Of a DNA stretch of 64,000 nucleotides, positions 34,968 to 43,065 are shown piece by piece. The DNA is taken from assembly GCA_009845425.1 (NCBI GenBank), contig VXZQ01000012.1, forward strand, positions 124,001-188,000, given 5' to 3'. The notes beneath the pieces were generated by a model. That model saw nothing but the letters and a program-made list of their open reading frames with translations. It was not told the DNA's origin and searched no databases. This stretch comes from Holophagales bacterium (GTDB taxonomy: Bacteria > Acidobacteriota > Thermoanaerobaculia > Multivoradales > Multivoraceae). Made by a program: the position numbers and the translations under genes. Positions within the stretch are counted from its first letter, which is position 1, and each line of letters opens with the position of its first letter.

Positions 34968-36338
34968 TTACTCCGTTCTCGGCGCCGCCGCGGTCGCGAG
35001 CGTCGCGTGGGAGGACGCGGAGTCGCTCGGCTCCTGTTCGGGTACGCGGAGGATCAGGAGGATCAGCATGGAGAAGAGGTACAGGCCGACGAACGTGGTG
35101 AAGGCCAGGTCGTAGCTGTGGAAACGATCGTAGACGTAACCCGCGAAGGGGACGCCGAGCACCTGGATCGGCAGCAGCAAGGGGCTCATCAGGCCCATCA
35201 CGCGGCCGAAGGAACGGCGCCCGAAACAGGCCCCGATCAGCGTTCCCCACAGCGGCATGATGCCGCCCATGCCGAGGCCGAAGACGGCGACGGCGCCGAG
35301 GACCGCCGGATAGCTCTCGGCTCGCAGCAGGCCGGCGGCGCCGGAGCCCATCAGGCCGACCGCGAGCCACAGGGCGCCACGACTGCTGAGCCGGTCGCTG
35401 ATCCACCCGAACACGACCTTGCCCAGCACGCCCATGGCCGCGATGGTGGACAGGCAGAAGGCCGCCTCGACCGGCGGGAAGCCCAGATCCGTCGCGTGCG
35501 CGATGATGTGGGTGAGGATGGCGGAGTTGGCGCAGAAGCACATCGACACGATCAGGACGATGACCCAGAAGTTGCGGTTCGCCAGCGGCTGCATCCACTC
35601 GAGCCGGGGCCTTCTGGGCGGGGCGCCGCCGGCCGTCGGCAGGGGCGCGACGGGTTCGACGCCCGCCGGACCTTCGCCAGCCGCCGGCGCCGGCGTCCAG
35701 TCTCCGGCCAGGGAGGTCGCCGCCCCGTCGGGGTGCAGGCCGACGTCCTCGGGACGGTCGACGACCCAGCGGCGCACCGCCGGCAGGACGAAGAGAAGCG
35801 TCAACGCGCCGTAGAGCACGAAGGTGCCGCGCCAGCCGATGAGGTCGATCAGGCGCGTCGCCACCGGGGCCATCACGACGCCCGAAAGGGAGATGCCCAT
35901 CGTGGCGATGCCGAGCGCCATGGCGCGCTGGCGGACGAACCAGTTGGCGACCAGGGTGGAGGCGGTCACGCCACCGATCAGCGCCGCTCCGAGGGCCAGG
36001 AAGGTGCCCAGGACCAGATAGAACTGGACCAGGTTCTGGACGGTCGCCGTCAGCAGCAGGCCGAGCGCCAGCAGCCAGGCGCCCGCCGTCATGATCCGCT
36101 TCGCGTGTCCCTGGTCCAGGGCATGACCCAGGAACGGTGCGACCAGGCCGTTCGTCACGCCGAAGATGGCGACGCCGATGCCGACGCCGACCCGGCCGCC
36201 TCCGAACTCGGAGGTCAGGGCGACGAAGAAGGCGCTGAACGAGTAGAAGCCGAAACCGACGGAGACGAACAGCGCCAGAAAGGAGACGAAGATGATCTTC
36301 CAGCCATGGAAGATCGGGCCGGTGGGGGGAGTCGGCAG
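34968..36338 (-). CDS. MFS transporter with unclear (non-ATG) start
   Basis: The coding frame clearly extends beyond its first ATG/GTG/TTG (GTG at 36158). Before it lies a classic first transmembrane helix (IFHGWKIIFVSF and on, through FSAFFVALTSEFGGG). No ATG, GTG or TTG exists in frame between this helix and the stop of the amidohydrolase gene just upstream. I place the start at the CTG at 36338, giving 456 residues and twelve helices, including TNGLVAPFLGHALDQGHAKR and FLGHAL-type loops. It resembles oxalate/formate or monocarboxylate MFS families. The substrate is unknown. A frameshift or sequencing error near the start is the alternative. Confidence 0.8.
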   Translation of the reverse strand: MPTPPTGPIFHGWKIIFVSFLALFVSVGFGFYSFSAFFVALTSEFGGGRVGVGIGVAIFGVTNGLVAPFLGHALDQGHAKRIMTAGAWLLALGLLLTATVQNLVQFYLVLGTFLALGAALIGGVTASTLVANWFVRQRAMALGIATMGISLSGVVMAPVATRLIDLIGWRGTFVLYGALTLLFVLPAVRRWVVDRPEDVGLHPDGAATSLAGDWTPAPAAGEGPAGVEPVAPLPTAGGAPPRRPRLEWMQPLANRNFWVIVLIVSMCFCANSAILTHIIAHATDLGFPPVEAAFCLSTIAAMGVLGKVVFGWISDRLSSRGALWLAVGLMGSGAAGLLRAESYPAVLGAVAVFGLGMGGIMPLWGTLIGACFGRRSFGRVMGLMSPLLLPIQVLGVPFAGYVYDRFHSYDLAFTTFVGLYLFSMLILLILRVPEQEPSDSASSHATLATAAAPRTE

Positions 36339-36342
36339 GGCG

Positions 36343-37227
36343 CTAGGCCAGGAGATCGTCCAGCTTGAAGACGGCCGCCGCGTTCTCGCGCAGGAACTTC
36401 GGCCAGATGTGGTCGCGCAGCGGCAGGTCGTCCATCTCCGTGAAGATGCGTTCGTAGGAAAGGCCGGGGAAGTAGCCCGCGTACATGAACTTGTTCGGTC
36501 CCCTCTTGTTGGCGAACTCGATCACGCTGCTGGGGTAGTGCTTGGGCGCCCAGGCCGAGGGCGAGTAGTAGAGGTTCGGCCACTTGAGCATCAGCTTGAC
36601 GCAGAGGTCGGTCCAGGGATCGCCGCCGTGGCGCATGACGACGCGGAGTTCCGGGAAGAACCAGGCGACTTCGTCGAGCAGGCCGGGGTACTGGCACTTG
36701 TAGGGGACTCGCGGCCCCGGCACGCCGACCAGCATGTTGATCGGGATGTCGAGCTCGATGCACTTGGCGTAGATCGGATAGAAGCGCTTGTCGTCGATCG
36801 GCACCTGGGGATAGGCCAGGCACGGCGCGGCCGACGCGGCCCGGATGGCGGGGTGGAGGTCGACGGTCGCCTCGAGCGCGCGGACGCCGTCCATGCCGGC
36901 GTTCGGATCGACGCCGACGGCGCCGAAGAAGCGCCCGGGGAACTCCTCGAACACCTTGAGCGCCGGCTCCGGGTTCTGGGCGCTGACGCCGATCTGGGCG
37001 ATGCGGACGCCGAACGCGTCCATCATCGCGACGACGTCGGCCGCCGTCCAGGCCCTGTCCATGCGCCGTCCGGCATCCTTGAACAGGTACTGGGCCGGAT
37101 GGTGGGAGAAGTCCTCCGTCCCGCGGTCGCGGCTGAGCCGGCGCACGGCCTCCATGCCCATGCCGGCGCCGCCGGCCGGGATGTCGAGGAACAGGTCGAC
37201 GACGCCGATGTCCTTTGGTCTGGTCAT
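36343..37227 (-). CDS. Amidohydrolase-2 family TIM-barrel metal-dependent hydrolase
   Basis: This 294-residue protein resembles the amidohydrolase-2 family (aminocarboxymuconate-semialdehyde-decarboxylase-like). Recognisable points are DLFLDIPAG near the N terminus, RFFGAVGVDPNAG near 95, IPINMLVGVPGPR near 160 and VVMRHGGDPWTDL near 190, which carries a histidine of the metal or substrate site. The C-terminal motif KFLRENAAAVFKLDD is common in this family. The N-terminal HxH is not evident, as in some divergent members. Start ATG at 37227 has AGGAG upstream. Substrate unknown. It is adjacent to the MFS gene, so it may process the transported compound. Confidence 0.82.
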   Translation of the reverse strand: MTRPKDIGVVDLFLDIPAGGAGMGMEAVRRLSRDRGTEDFSHHPAQYLFKDAGRRMDRAWTAADVVAMMDAFGVRIAQIGVSAQNPEPALKVFEEFPGRFFGAVGVDPNAGMDGVRALEATVDLHPAIRAASAAPCLAYPQVPIDDKRFYPIYAKCIELDIPINMLVGVPGPRVPYKCQYPGLLDEVAWFFPELRVVMRHGGDPWTDLCVKLMLKWPNLYYSPSAWAPKHYPSSVIEFANKRGPNKFMYAGYFPGLSYERIFTEMDDLPLRDHIWPKFLRENAAAVFKLDDLLA

Positions 37228-37240
37228 CTTCGCTCCTGGT

Positions 37241-39061
37241 TCAGTCCGAGTTGGCGCCTGTGCTTCCGGCGGCGGTTGCCATGACTTCGATGGCGGCCTC
37301 ACGCATCGTGACCGCGAGCGTGCGGCCGTCCGGGCTCGCGCTCGGCTGAAGGGCGCCGATGGTGCCGGTCGTGACCTGTTCCGTCGCGCCGGTGGGGATG
37401 TCCACGCGCCACACCTGGAAGGGACCGAAGCCGTCGTTGCGCGAGTAGAAGAGCGCCGCTCCGTCGGCGCTCCACTCGGGTGCGCTGTACGGCTCGCCAT
37501 TGACGAAGGAGAGAACGGCCGTGGGGGTCCCACCCGCGGCCGGCACCGTGTAGACGGTGACGCGTCCGTCCTCGAACGAGCGTCCGTAGAAGGCCAGCCG
37601 CTCGCCGTCCGGCGAGAAGCGGGCCCCCATGGCATAGCCCTGGAACCCGTCGAGCGGGACGCGGACAGGGTCGCCGATCGCAAGCCCCGTCGCGGGATCG
37701 ATCGCGACCGTGTAGACGGATCCCGGGTTCCCCTCGGACGGCGGGCCGTGGCTGCTGAAGGCAAGCGTCCGTCCGTCCGGGCTCCAGTCCGGCTCGCCGG
37801 TGTCCGCGCCCGGTCCGAACCGCGTGAGTCGGGTGGGTGTTTCGCGTCCGTCAACCGGAACGAGCCAGATGTCGTCGCTCTGCTCCAGGTGCCCGTGGAA
37901 GGCGAGCCACCGGCCGTCGGGCGACCACGCGGCGCCGTAGTCCTCGTGCTCCTCCGAGAGGAGCGTCCGGACCGTACCCGTCGGGACGCCCTCCGCGTCG
38001 AGGTCGACAGCGCCCAGGTCGAAGTCGATCGGCATACGGAGGCGTCGCCAGGAGAACGTGGTGAAACCAAGCGCCCCTCCGTCGGGGCGCCAGGAAGGCA
38101 GAAAGGCGCTCGTGCCGCCCGCCGTCGTCACGTCGACGGGTTCCCCTCCGGTCACCGGAACGAGGCCCACCGCGGTGCGGGTGTGGTACACGCTGAGGGC
38201 GACGCGACCGTCGGCCAGCGGCGTGACCGCGAGCACGTCATGGTCGTCGTGCGTCAGCCGCTCGGCCGGGCTGCCGTCCAGCGGCACGCGCCAGCCGACC
38301 AGGAACGAGTCGTCGGGCCCCGCTGCCGCGAGATAGAGCGCGTCTCCCGTGGGGGACCACTCCACGCGGCTGTCCCATCCGAACCGGAAGTCGGCGGCGA
38401 GCGGGCGCGTCTCGCCCGTCGCGATCGCCGACACGGCCAGGTCCGCGCGGTATCCGCCGGCGACCTGAAGGAACGCGACCGAGCGTCCGTCGGGAGATCG
38501 AACGGGCGCGGCCCATCCTTCCGCGCTCTCGACGAGCACGGTCGCGTCGTCGAGTCCCGGGGCATACGCGACCCACGCGGTGTCGTCGCCCGCGTGTCGT
38601 AGCGCGGTCACGGTCCCGTCGGGCAGCAGTCGCGGATGGTCGACGCGGGCGTTTCCGGGATCCACGATGCGCGATTCCTGGCCGGTCGCCGGGTCCAGGG
38701 TCCAGACCCCGTGATGTTCGGCCCGGCGGTCGACGTACACGACGCGCGAACCGTCGGGCGACCAGGTCACCCGGAACCGTTCCGCCGGCGTCGTCGTCAA
38801 CAGACGACCCACCCCCGTCGCGACGTCGTAGACCGTCAGCGATCTGGCGCCCGCGGCAAAGTCGGCGAACACGACCCGGTCGGCGGCCGGTGACGGGATG
38901 CCCGGGTAGGCGTCGTAGAGGTCCGTGTGGACGTGTCGCGCAAGCACGACGTCCGAGAGCTCTTCGGCCTCGTTTCCGCACGCAGACACCGCGAGCAGCG
39001 CTACCGCCAGCAGGCAGCGGGACACAGCCCACCGACGCTGTGACCGCCGCGGAGACTGCAC
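37241..39061 (-). CDS. TolB-type beta-propeller lipoprotein
   Basis: This 606-residue protein starts at GTG, immediately after the stress-protein stop. A lipoprotein signal comes first (RRWAVSRCLLAVALLAVSAC, then GNEAEE, lipobox near Cys28). The rest is built from repeated WSPDG/FSPDG blades (for example VTWSPDGSRVVYV, ARFSPDGERLAFY), a PD40/TolB-like propeller of roughly eleven to twelve blades. Such propellers are usually periplasmic or cell-surface protein-interaction scaffolds, sometimes part of polysaccharide utilisation or peptidase systems. No catalytic residues are visible. It is between the amidohydrolase-2 gene and the PCP_red stress protein, all on the minus strand. Confidence 0.85.
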   Translation of the reverse strand: MQSPRRSQRRWAVSRCLLAVALLAVSACGNEAEELSDVVLARHVHTDLYDAYPGIPSPAADRVVFADFAAGARSLTVYDVATGVGRLLTTTPAERFRVTWSPDGSRVVYVDRRAEHHGVWTLDPATGQESRIVDPGNARVDHPRLLPDGTVTALRHAGDDTAWVAYAPGLDDATVLVESAEGWAAPVRSPDGRSVAFLQVAGGYRADLAVSAIATGETRPLAADFRFGWDSRVEWSPTGDALYLAAAGPDDSFLVGWRVPLDGSPAERLTHDDHDVLAVTPLADGRVALSVYHTRTAVGLVPVTGGEPVDVTTAGGTSAFLPSWRPDGGALGFTTFSWRRLRMPIDFDLGAVDLDAEGVPTGTVRTLLSEEHEDYGAAWSPDGRWLAFHGHLEQSDDIWLVPVDGRETPTRLTRFGPGADTGEPDWSPDGRTLAFSSHGPPSEGNPGSVYTVAIDPATGLAIGDPVRVPLDGFQGYAMGARFSPDGERLAFYGRSFEDGRVTVYTVPAAGGTPTAVLSFVNGEPYSAPEWSADGAALFYSRNDGFGPFQVWRVDIPTGATEQVTTGTIGALQPSASPDGRTLAVTMREAAIEVMATAAGSTGANSD

Positions 39062-41221
39062 TCAGGCTTCCGGTTCGCCGGCCTTGCGCTTCTCGTCAAG
39101 GGCCGACATCAGGCCGACCTCATTCAGGTAGGTGCCGGCCTTCGCGTCCCTGGCCGCCTCGACCTGCGCCTCACTCGCGCCGGCCTCGGCGAGCGCGGAG
39201 AAGGGGCATCTGCCGGCGCCCTGAGCGGCCTTTGCTTCGGCCTCGGCCACTTCGGTTGCCGGGGTGCCTTCATCCTTGCCGATCTCGTAGGCCGCGATCA
39301 TCTGCTCCATCAGCTTGCGGCCGAGTTCGATGCCCTCTTCGACCGTCTTGATGCCGATCCGGGAGACGTGCTTCTCGCGGGCCACGAGTTCGACACGCTC
39401 CTGGGTGCGGTCGCGCATGAAGCCGGCGGGAACCCGGAGGATGCGCTCGACGGCTTCGGCGGTCCACTCGAAGCTCGAGAGGAGCGGCACGCGGTCGTCG
39501 TCGCGGGCGATCAGCTTGCGCTCGTCCGCGGACGCTTCGGCGGCGCCGCTGCCGTTGGCCTCGGTCGCCTGCACGCGGGCCTCGATCGTCACCGGCTCGC
39601 CGGTCTCGTCCTCGATCATCACGCGGGCGAACTCGAAGGTGACGGTGGGCAGCTTGCTCATCCGCGCCTTCTTCTCGATCCGCGCCTTGGCGCGGCGGCG
39701 GCGGTAGGCGTCCTCGATCGTCTTGAGCGCCAGGCGCGCGTCGGCGGTCCACTTCAGCTTGCGGCCGTCGTAGGTGGTCTCGACCTCGAGGCCTCCCTCC
39801 ATCTCAGCGATCCGTTCCAGCATCTCCTCAGTGATCTGCTCGAAGGAGTCGCTGCCGCAGACGCCGCAGCGGACGGGGTCGGGCTCGGCCGAGGTGACGC
39901 CGCACTTGCGGCAGATGAAGGTGGGCCGGCTGCGTGCGAGCTGCAGAGCGACCTTCTCGGCCAGGGCTTCCGTCTCGCGGGCGGTGTACTTCGGCATGTA
40001 GCGGTCCATCGCCTCGTCGAGCACGTCGCTGGAGATCACGCTGTGACCCTGTTCGACCGCCAGGCGGTAGAGGGCGGTGCGGGCGATGCCGCGCACCTGC
40101 TCGGGCACCCGCTTGAAGCGCTCCTCGGCTTCGGGGGTCCAGCGGATGCTCTCCTCGGCCTTGACGTCGAGTTCCGGGTACTCCAGGCGGGTGGTCAGGA
40201 GCAGGTCGCAGGGGCAGGCGCGGAGCAGGTTCTCGGCGTTGCTGCCGAGTCCGGACTCGCTGTCGTCGCTGTGGACGCCGACGCGGCCGATGACGAGCAT
40301 CCAGGGATCGATCTTGCGGGCGTGGTCGAGGACCTTCTGGAACGCCTTGCCGTCGAGCAGCGTCTTCGTCAACTCGACGCCGACCTCGGTCGCCATCGTC
40401 TCGGCGACGTCCAGGTGGGACTGGTAAATCTGCGCCAGACCGGTGTCGATGATCTCCTCGTGGAGCTGGTTCTGCTCCTCGAAGCGGAAGATCTTGGCCG
40501 CGCGCTCGGTCAGCACGTTGACGACGCCCTTGAACACCGAGTAGTGGAGGTAGGGGTCGTAGACCGAGATCGCCTCGACCTTCTTGCCGAAGGTCTTCGC
40601 CAGGTCGATCGCGGTCATCAAGGCGCCGAAGGACTGGGGCGAGCCGTCGACGCCGACCAGGATCGTGTCGCGGCCGTCGGCTTCAGCCTGATGCCCGTTG
40701 CCGTTGCCGTTCGCCGCCCCGGCCTTCGCCGGCAGCCGCTTGATGACCAGCACGTCCCGGTCGGCGGTGCGGGCGACCCGCTCGCAGACCGAGCCGATCT
40801 GGGTGTCGCGGACGCGGCCGATGCCCATCACGCCGAGCACCGTCAGGTCGTAGCCCGACTCACGGATGTCGCGCACGATCTCGACGTGGTGCTTGCCGTC
40901 CATCATCTTCGGCTCGAAGTCGAGGCCGGCGTCGTCGCAGACCGCCTTCATCGGCTCGAGGTAGCTCTCGGAGATGAGCTCCAGGCCCATCGTGATCAGC
41001 GAGTCGTGGATCTTCCGCTGGCGGTCGAGTTCCGTCTCCTCCAGGTACTCGTCCGGCAGGGTGTACTCCATCTGCTTGAACCGGTAGTCGTGCATGCTGG
41101 CCGCGTAGACGTGGCAGCCGACCATCGTGGAGTCGAACTTGCGGCCCAGCTCGACCGCCGAAGCGATCGCCTGGTTCGAGTAGTCCGAGTTGTCGACGGG
41201 GACGTAGATCGTCTTGTACAT
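39062..41221 (-). CDS. Tandem universal-stress protein fused to three PCP_red-like domains and a zinc ribbon
   Basis: This 719-residue protein has two UspA domains. The first (residues 1-160) contains GVMGIGRVRDTQIGS, matching the ATP-binding G-x2-G-x9-G(S/T) motif, and the second (about 186-345) contains a related GRVGVHSD...GS. PCP_red-like modules follow at about 359-409 (RWTPEAEERFKRVPEQVR), 489-540 and 584-640. Between the first two is a zinc knuckle C437xxC440...C452xxC455 (CRKC...CGVC). The tail carries GRCPFSAL near 671, echoing KCPFTGML in the small protein at 32669. No enzyme activity is obvious. It is just downstream of the respiratory operon and separated from it by a pair of direct repeats. 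Confidence 0.85.
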   Translation of the reverse strand: MYKTIYVPVDNSDYSNQAIASAVELGRKFDSTMVGCHVYAASMHDYRFKQMEYTLPDEYLEETELDRQRKIHDSLITMGLELISESYLEPMKAVCDDAGLDFEPKMMDGKHHVEIVRDIRESGYDLTVLGVMGIGRVRDTQIGSVCERVARTADRDVLVIKRLPAKAGAANGNGNGHQAEADGRDTILVGVDGSPQSFGALMTAIDLAKTFGKKVEAISVYDPYLHYSVFKGVVNVLTERAAKIFRFEEQNQLHEEIIDTGLAQIYQSHLDVAETMATEVGVELTKTLLDGKAFQKVLDHARKIDPWMLVIGRVGVHSDDSESGLGSNAENLLRACPCDLLLTTRLEYPELDVKAEESIRWTPEAEERFKRVPEQVRGIARTALYRLAVEQGHSVISSDVLDEAMDRYMPKYTARETEALAEKVALQLARSRPTFICRKCGVTSAEPDPVRCGVCGSDSFEQITEEMLERIAEMEGGLEVETTYDGRKLKWTADARLALKTIEDAYRRRRAKARIEKKARMSKLPTVTFEFARVMIEDETGEPVTIEARVQATEANGSGAAEASADERKLIARDDDRVPLLSSFEWTAEAVERILRVPAGFMRDRTQERVELVAREKHVSRIGIKTVEEGIELGRKLMEQMIAAYEIGKDEGTPATEVAEAEAKAAQGAGRCPFSALAEAGASEAQVEAARDAKAGTYLNEVGLMSALDEKRKAGEPEA

Positions 41222-41241
41222 GGTGGTGTCTCTTGTGTTGA

Positions 41242-41290
41242 CGGAGTGTCGGGTCAGAGAGATTCGGTTTCTGCCGGAGAGTCGGGTCAG
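41242..41290. repeat. Pair of 16-bp direct repeats upstream of the stress-protein gene
   Basis: CGGAGTGTCGGGTCAG (41242-41257) and CGGAGAGTCGGGTCAG (41275-41290) match in 15 of 16 bases. Their 33-base spacing is about three helical turns, so they could be tandem sites for a regulator of the USP/PCP_red gene (start at 41221). The right copy overlaps the stop codon of the cytochrome gene. Confidence 0.55.
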
Positions 41291-43065
41291 ACGGCGGGGG
41301 CCTCGGTTGCGGTGAGGCTGGCCGCCGCGGTTTCTTCGTCGGCGGCCTGCTGGCGGGCCCGCCGGCGGACCAGGAAGACGACCAGCAGCTCGACGACGAG
41401 CACGATCAGGGCGGCACGGAGCACGGGACCCGCTACGGCCTGCTCGACGCTCGGTTCAGTGTAGACGTAGAACCAGGAGGACAGGGCCCGCTTGTTGCCG
41501 CGTTCGCGGTTGAAGCCGTCCCAGACGCTGAAGGCGACCGGCGTGTACTGCTCCTCGGCGAAGCTGACGCCGGCTCGCGACGAGCGCCGCCGCTTGTAGG
41601 TCACGGTCCACGCGCCCTGGTCGTAGGAGGTCACCGCCTCGACGATGTCCGCCTCGGTCGCTTCGATCGAGTCGCTGCCGCGGCTCCGGAAGGTGTCCGC
41701 GACGCCGTAGGTCAGGTTGACGAACCAGAGATCGACCGGGTTCTGGGCGTCGCCGTACAGGAAGTACGGTTTGAGTTCGGGAGTCTCTTCGGGCGCCAGC
41801 GAGGCCGGGAACTGCAGCGCCACGGCGTCCGAGAACTCGGCGCCGCCGGCGCCCGCGTCGGCGGTTCCGAAGAAGTCGTCGCCGCCGTCGCCGAAGAAGT
41901 CGTCGCCGCTGTCGCCGAAGAAGTCGTCTTCCGGCGGCGCTTCCTCGCCGCCGAAGTCACCGAAGAAGTCGTCGGAGTCGCCACTATCGTCGGCCGCGTC
42001 GCCGCCAATGCCGTTGTCCTCGTCCCACATCGGCACTTCCAGGCTCGGGTTGTTGCGGCCCGAGGTGTCGGCGCGCAGATCGTGCCAGCGGACCCGGAAC
42101 GCGATCTCGTCGCGGTTGTAGATCGCCTGGGCCTCGATCGAGGTGACGGAGGGGAAGAAGTTGCGCCCCGGTTCGGTGATCTGGCCGACAAGGGGGAACC
42201 GCGTCATCGGCGCGGATTCGAAGAGGGCGTCGAGTGTTTCCCCATCCTGCAGGTCGATCGGCTCCTCCGAGTAGACGGCCGTGATCAGGGTGCCGTAGTT
42301 GGGATCGTCCGCGTCGCCCAGGGAATGGACGTAGTTCACCAGGTGCTGGCGGTCCTCGACTTCAAGCGAGTCGGCGTAGGACGGCATCGGCGTGCCGTTC
42401 AGCCCGGTGGAGAACGTGCGGTAGATGTCCTCCTTGGTCGGGCCGCCGCGGTAGGTCCAGCGCTGGGTCAGGTCGGCGACCTTGATCGGGTCGCCCTTGT
42501 CGTTGACGAGGGTCGGCGCCGAGGGGCCGTCGCCGCGTCCGACCTCGCCGTGGCAGGCCGCGCAACCCTGCTCCTCGTAGACCACGCGGCCCCGGGCGAT
42601 CGATTCCTCGGTCGACTCGAGCGGTCGCGGAATGTCGATCGGCTCGGCGTAGCGGTCGGGGTTCTCGAAGGCGGACGAGAAGGACTTGATGTAGTAGATG
42701 ACGTTCTGGACCTCGGCGCTGGTCAGGTTCGGCCAGCCCGGCATCGAGGTGTAGGGGGCTCCGATCTCGATGATCCGGCGCAGGTCGTCGTCCGTCGGCA
42801 GCGTGCCGTTCGGTGTGGTCCGGAACTTGTACGTGCCGGTCGTGAAGTCGCGCGGCTTCGGCTGGACGCGCGGCGTGGCGTAGCCGTTGCCGTCGCCGGT
42901 GTCGCCGTGGCACTGGCCGCAGTACTTGTCATAGACGATCTTGCCGCCCGCCCGCTGCTCTTCCGTGCCGAGGTCGACCTGGCCGCTGGTGGGCAGCGCC
43001 ACGAGCAGAGCGGCGGCGGCGAGCGTCGCCGCAGCCTGTGTGCGTCGCCTGGCGTGTGCGGTCAT
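41287..43065 (-). CDS. Membrane-anchored dihaem cytochrome c with ethylbenzene-dehydrogenase-like haem domain
   Basis: This 592-residue protein starts at ATG 43065 (MTAHARRRTQ, signal peptide to about residue 28). It has two c-type haem motifs, CGQCH at 49-53 and CAACH near 160. A domain like the haem-binding subunit of ethylbenzene dehydrogenase/NxrC follows (AIYNRDEIAFRVRWHDLRAD, then YTPVAFSVWDGFNRERGNK). A C-terminal membrane anchor (VLRAALIVLVVELLVVFLV) ends it. An acidic insertion made of DDFFGD repeats (about 385-435) interrupts the haem domain. It overlaps the next cytochrome gene (TGATG). It is probably a periplasmic electron carrier of the respiratory cluster. An additional b haem in the dehydrogenase-like domain is inferred from the family. 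Confidence 0.85.
   Translation of the reverse strand: MTAHARRRTQAAATLAAAALLVALPTSGQVDLGTEEQRAGGKIVYDKYCGQCHGDTGDGNGYATPRVQPKPRDFTTGTYKFRTTPNGTLPTDDDLRRIIEIGAPYTSMPGWPNLTSAEVQNVIYYIKSFSSAFENPDRYAEPIDIPRPLESTEESIARGRVVYEEQGCAACHGEVGRGDGPSAPTLVNDKGDPIKVADLTQRWTYRGGPTKEDIYRTFSTGLNGTPMPSYADSLEVEDRQHLVNYVHSLGDADDPNYGTLITAVYSEEPIDLQDGETLDALFESAPMTRFPLVGQITEPGRNFFPSVTSIEAQAIYNRDEIAFRVRWHDLRADTSGRNNPSLEVPMWDEDNGIGGDAADDSGDSDDFFGDFGGEEAPPEDDFFGDSGDDFFGDGGDDFFGTADAGAGGAEFSDAVALQFPASLAPEETPELKPYFLYGDAQNPVDLWFVNLTYGVADTFRSRGSDSIEATEADIVEAVTSYDQGAWTVTYKRRRSSRAGVSFAEEQYTPVAFSVWDGFNRERGNKRALSSWFYVYTEPSVEQAVAGPVLRAALIVLVVELLVVFLVRRRARQQAADEETAAASLTATEAPAV
41869..41973. repeat. 24-bp minisatellite encoding DDFFGD repeats
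   Basis: The 12-mer GAAGAAGTCGTC recurs at 41869, 41893, 41917 and 41962; the first three are exactly 24 bases apart. On the coding strand this gives repeated DDFFGD units inside the haem-domain cytochrome. It looks like in-frame expansion of a short repeat. Confidence 0.75.

Noticed and set aside
41869-41973. A CRISPR array
   Set aside because: Repeats are 24 bases apart with no unique spacers and encode DDFFGD in a cytochrome, so it is a coding minisatellite.
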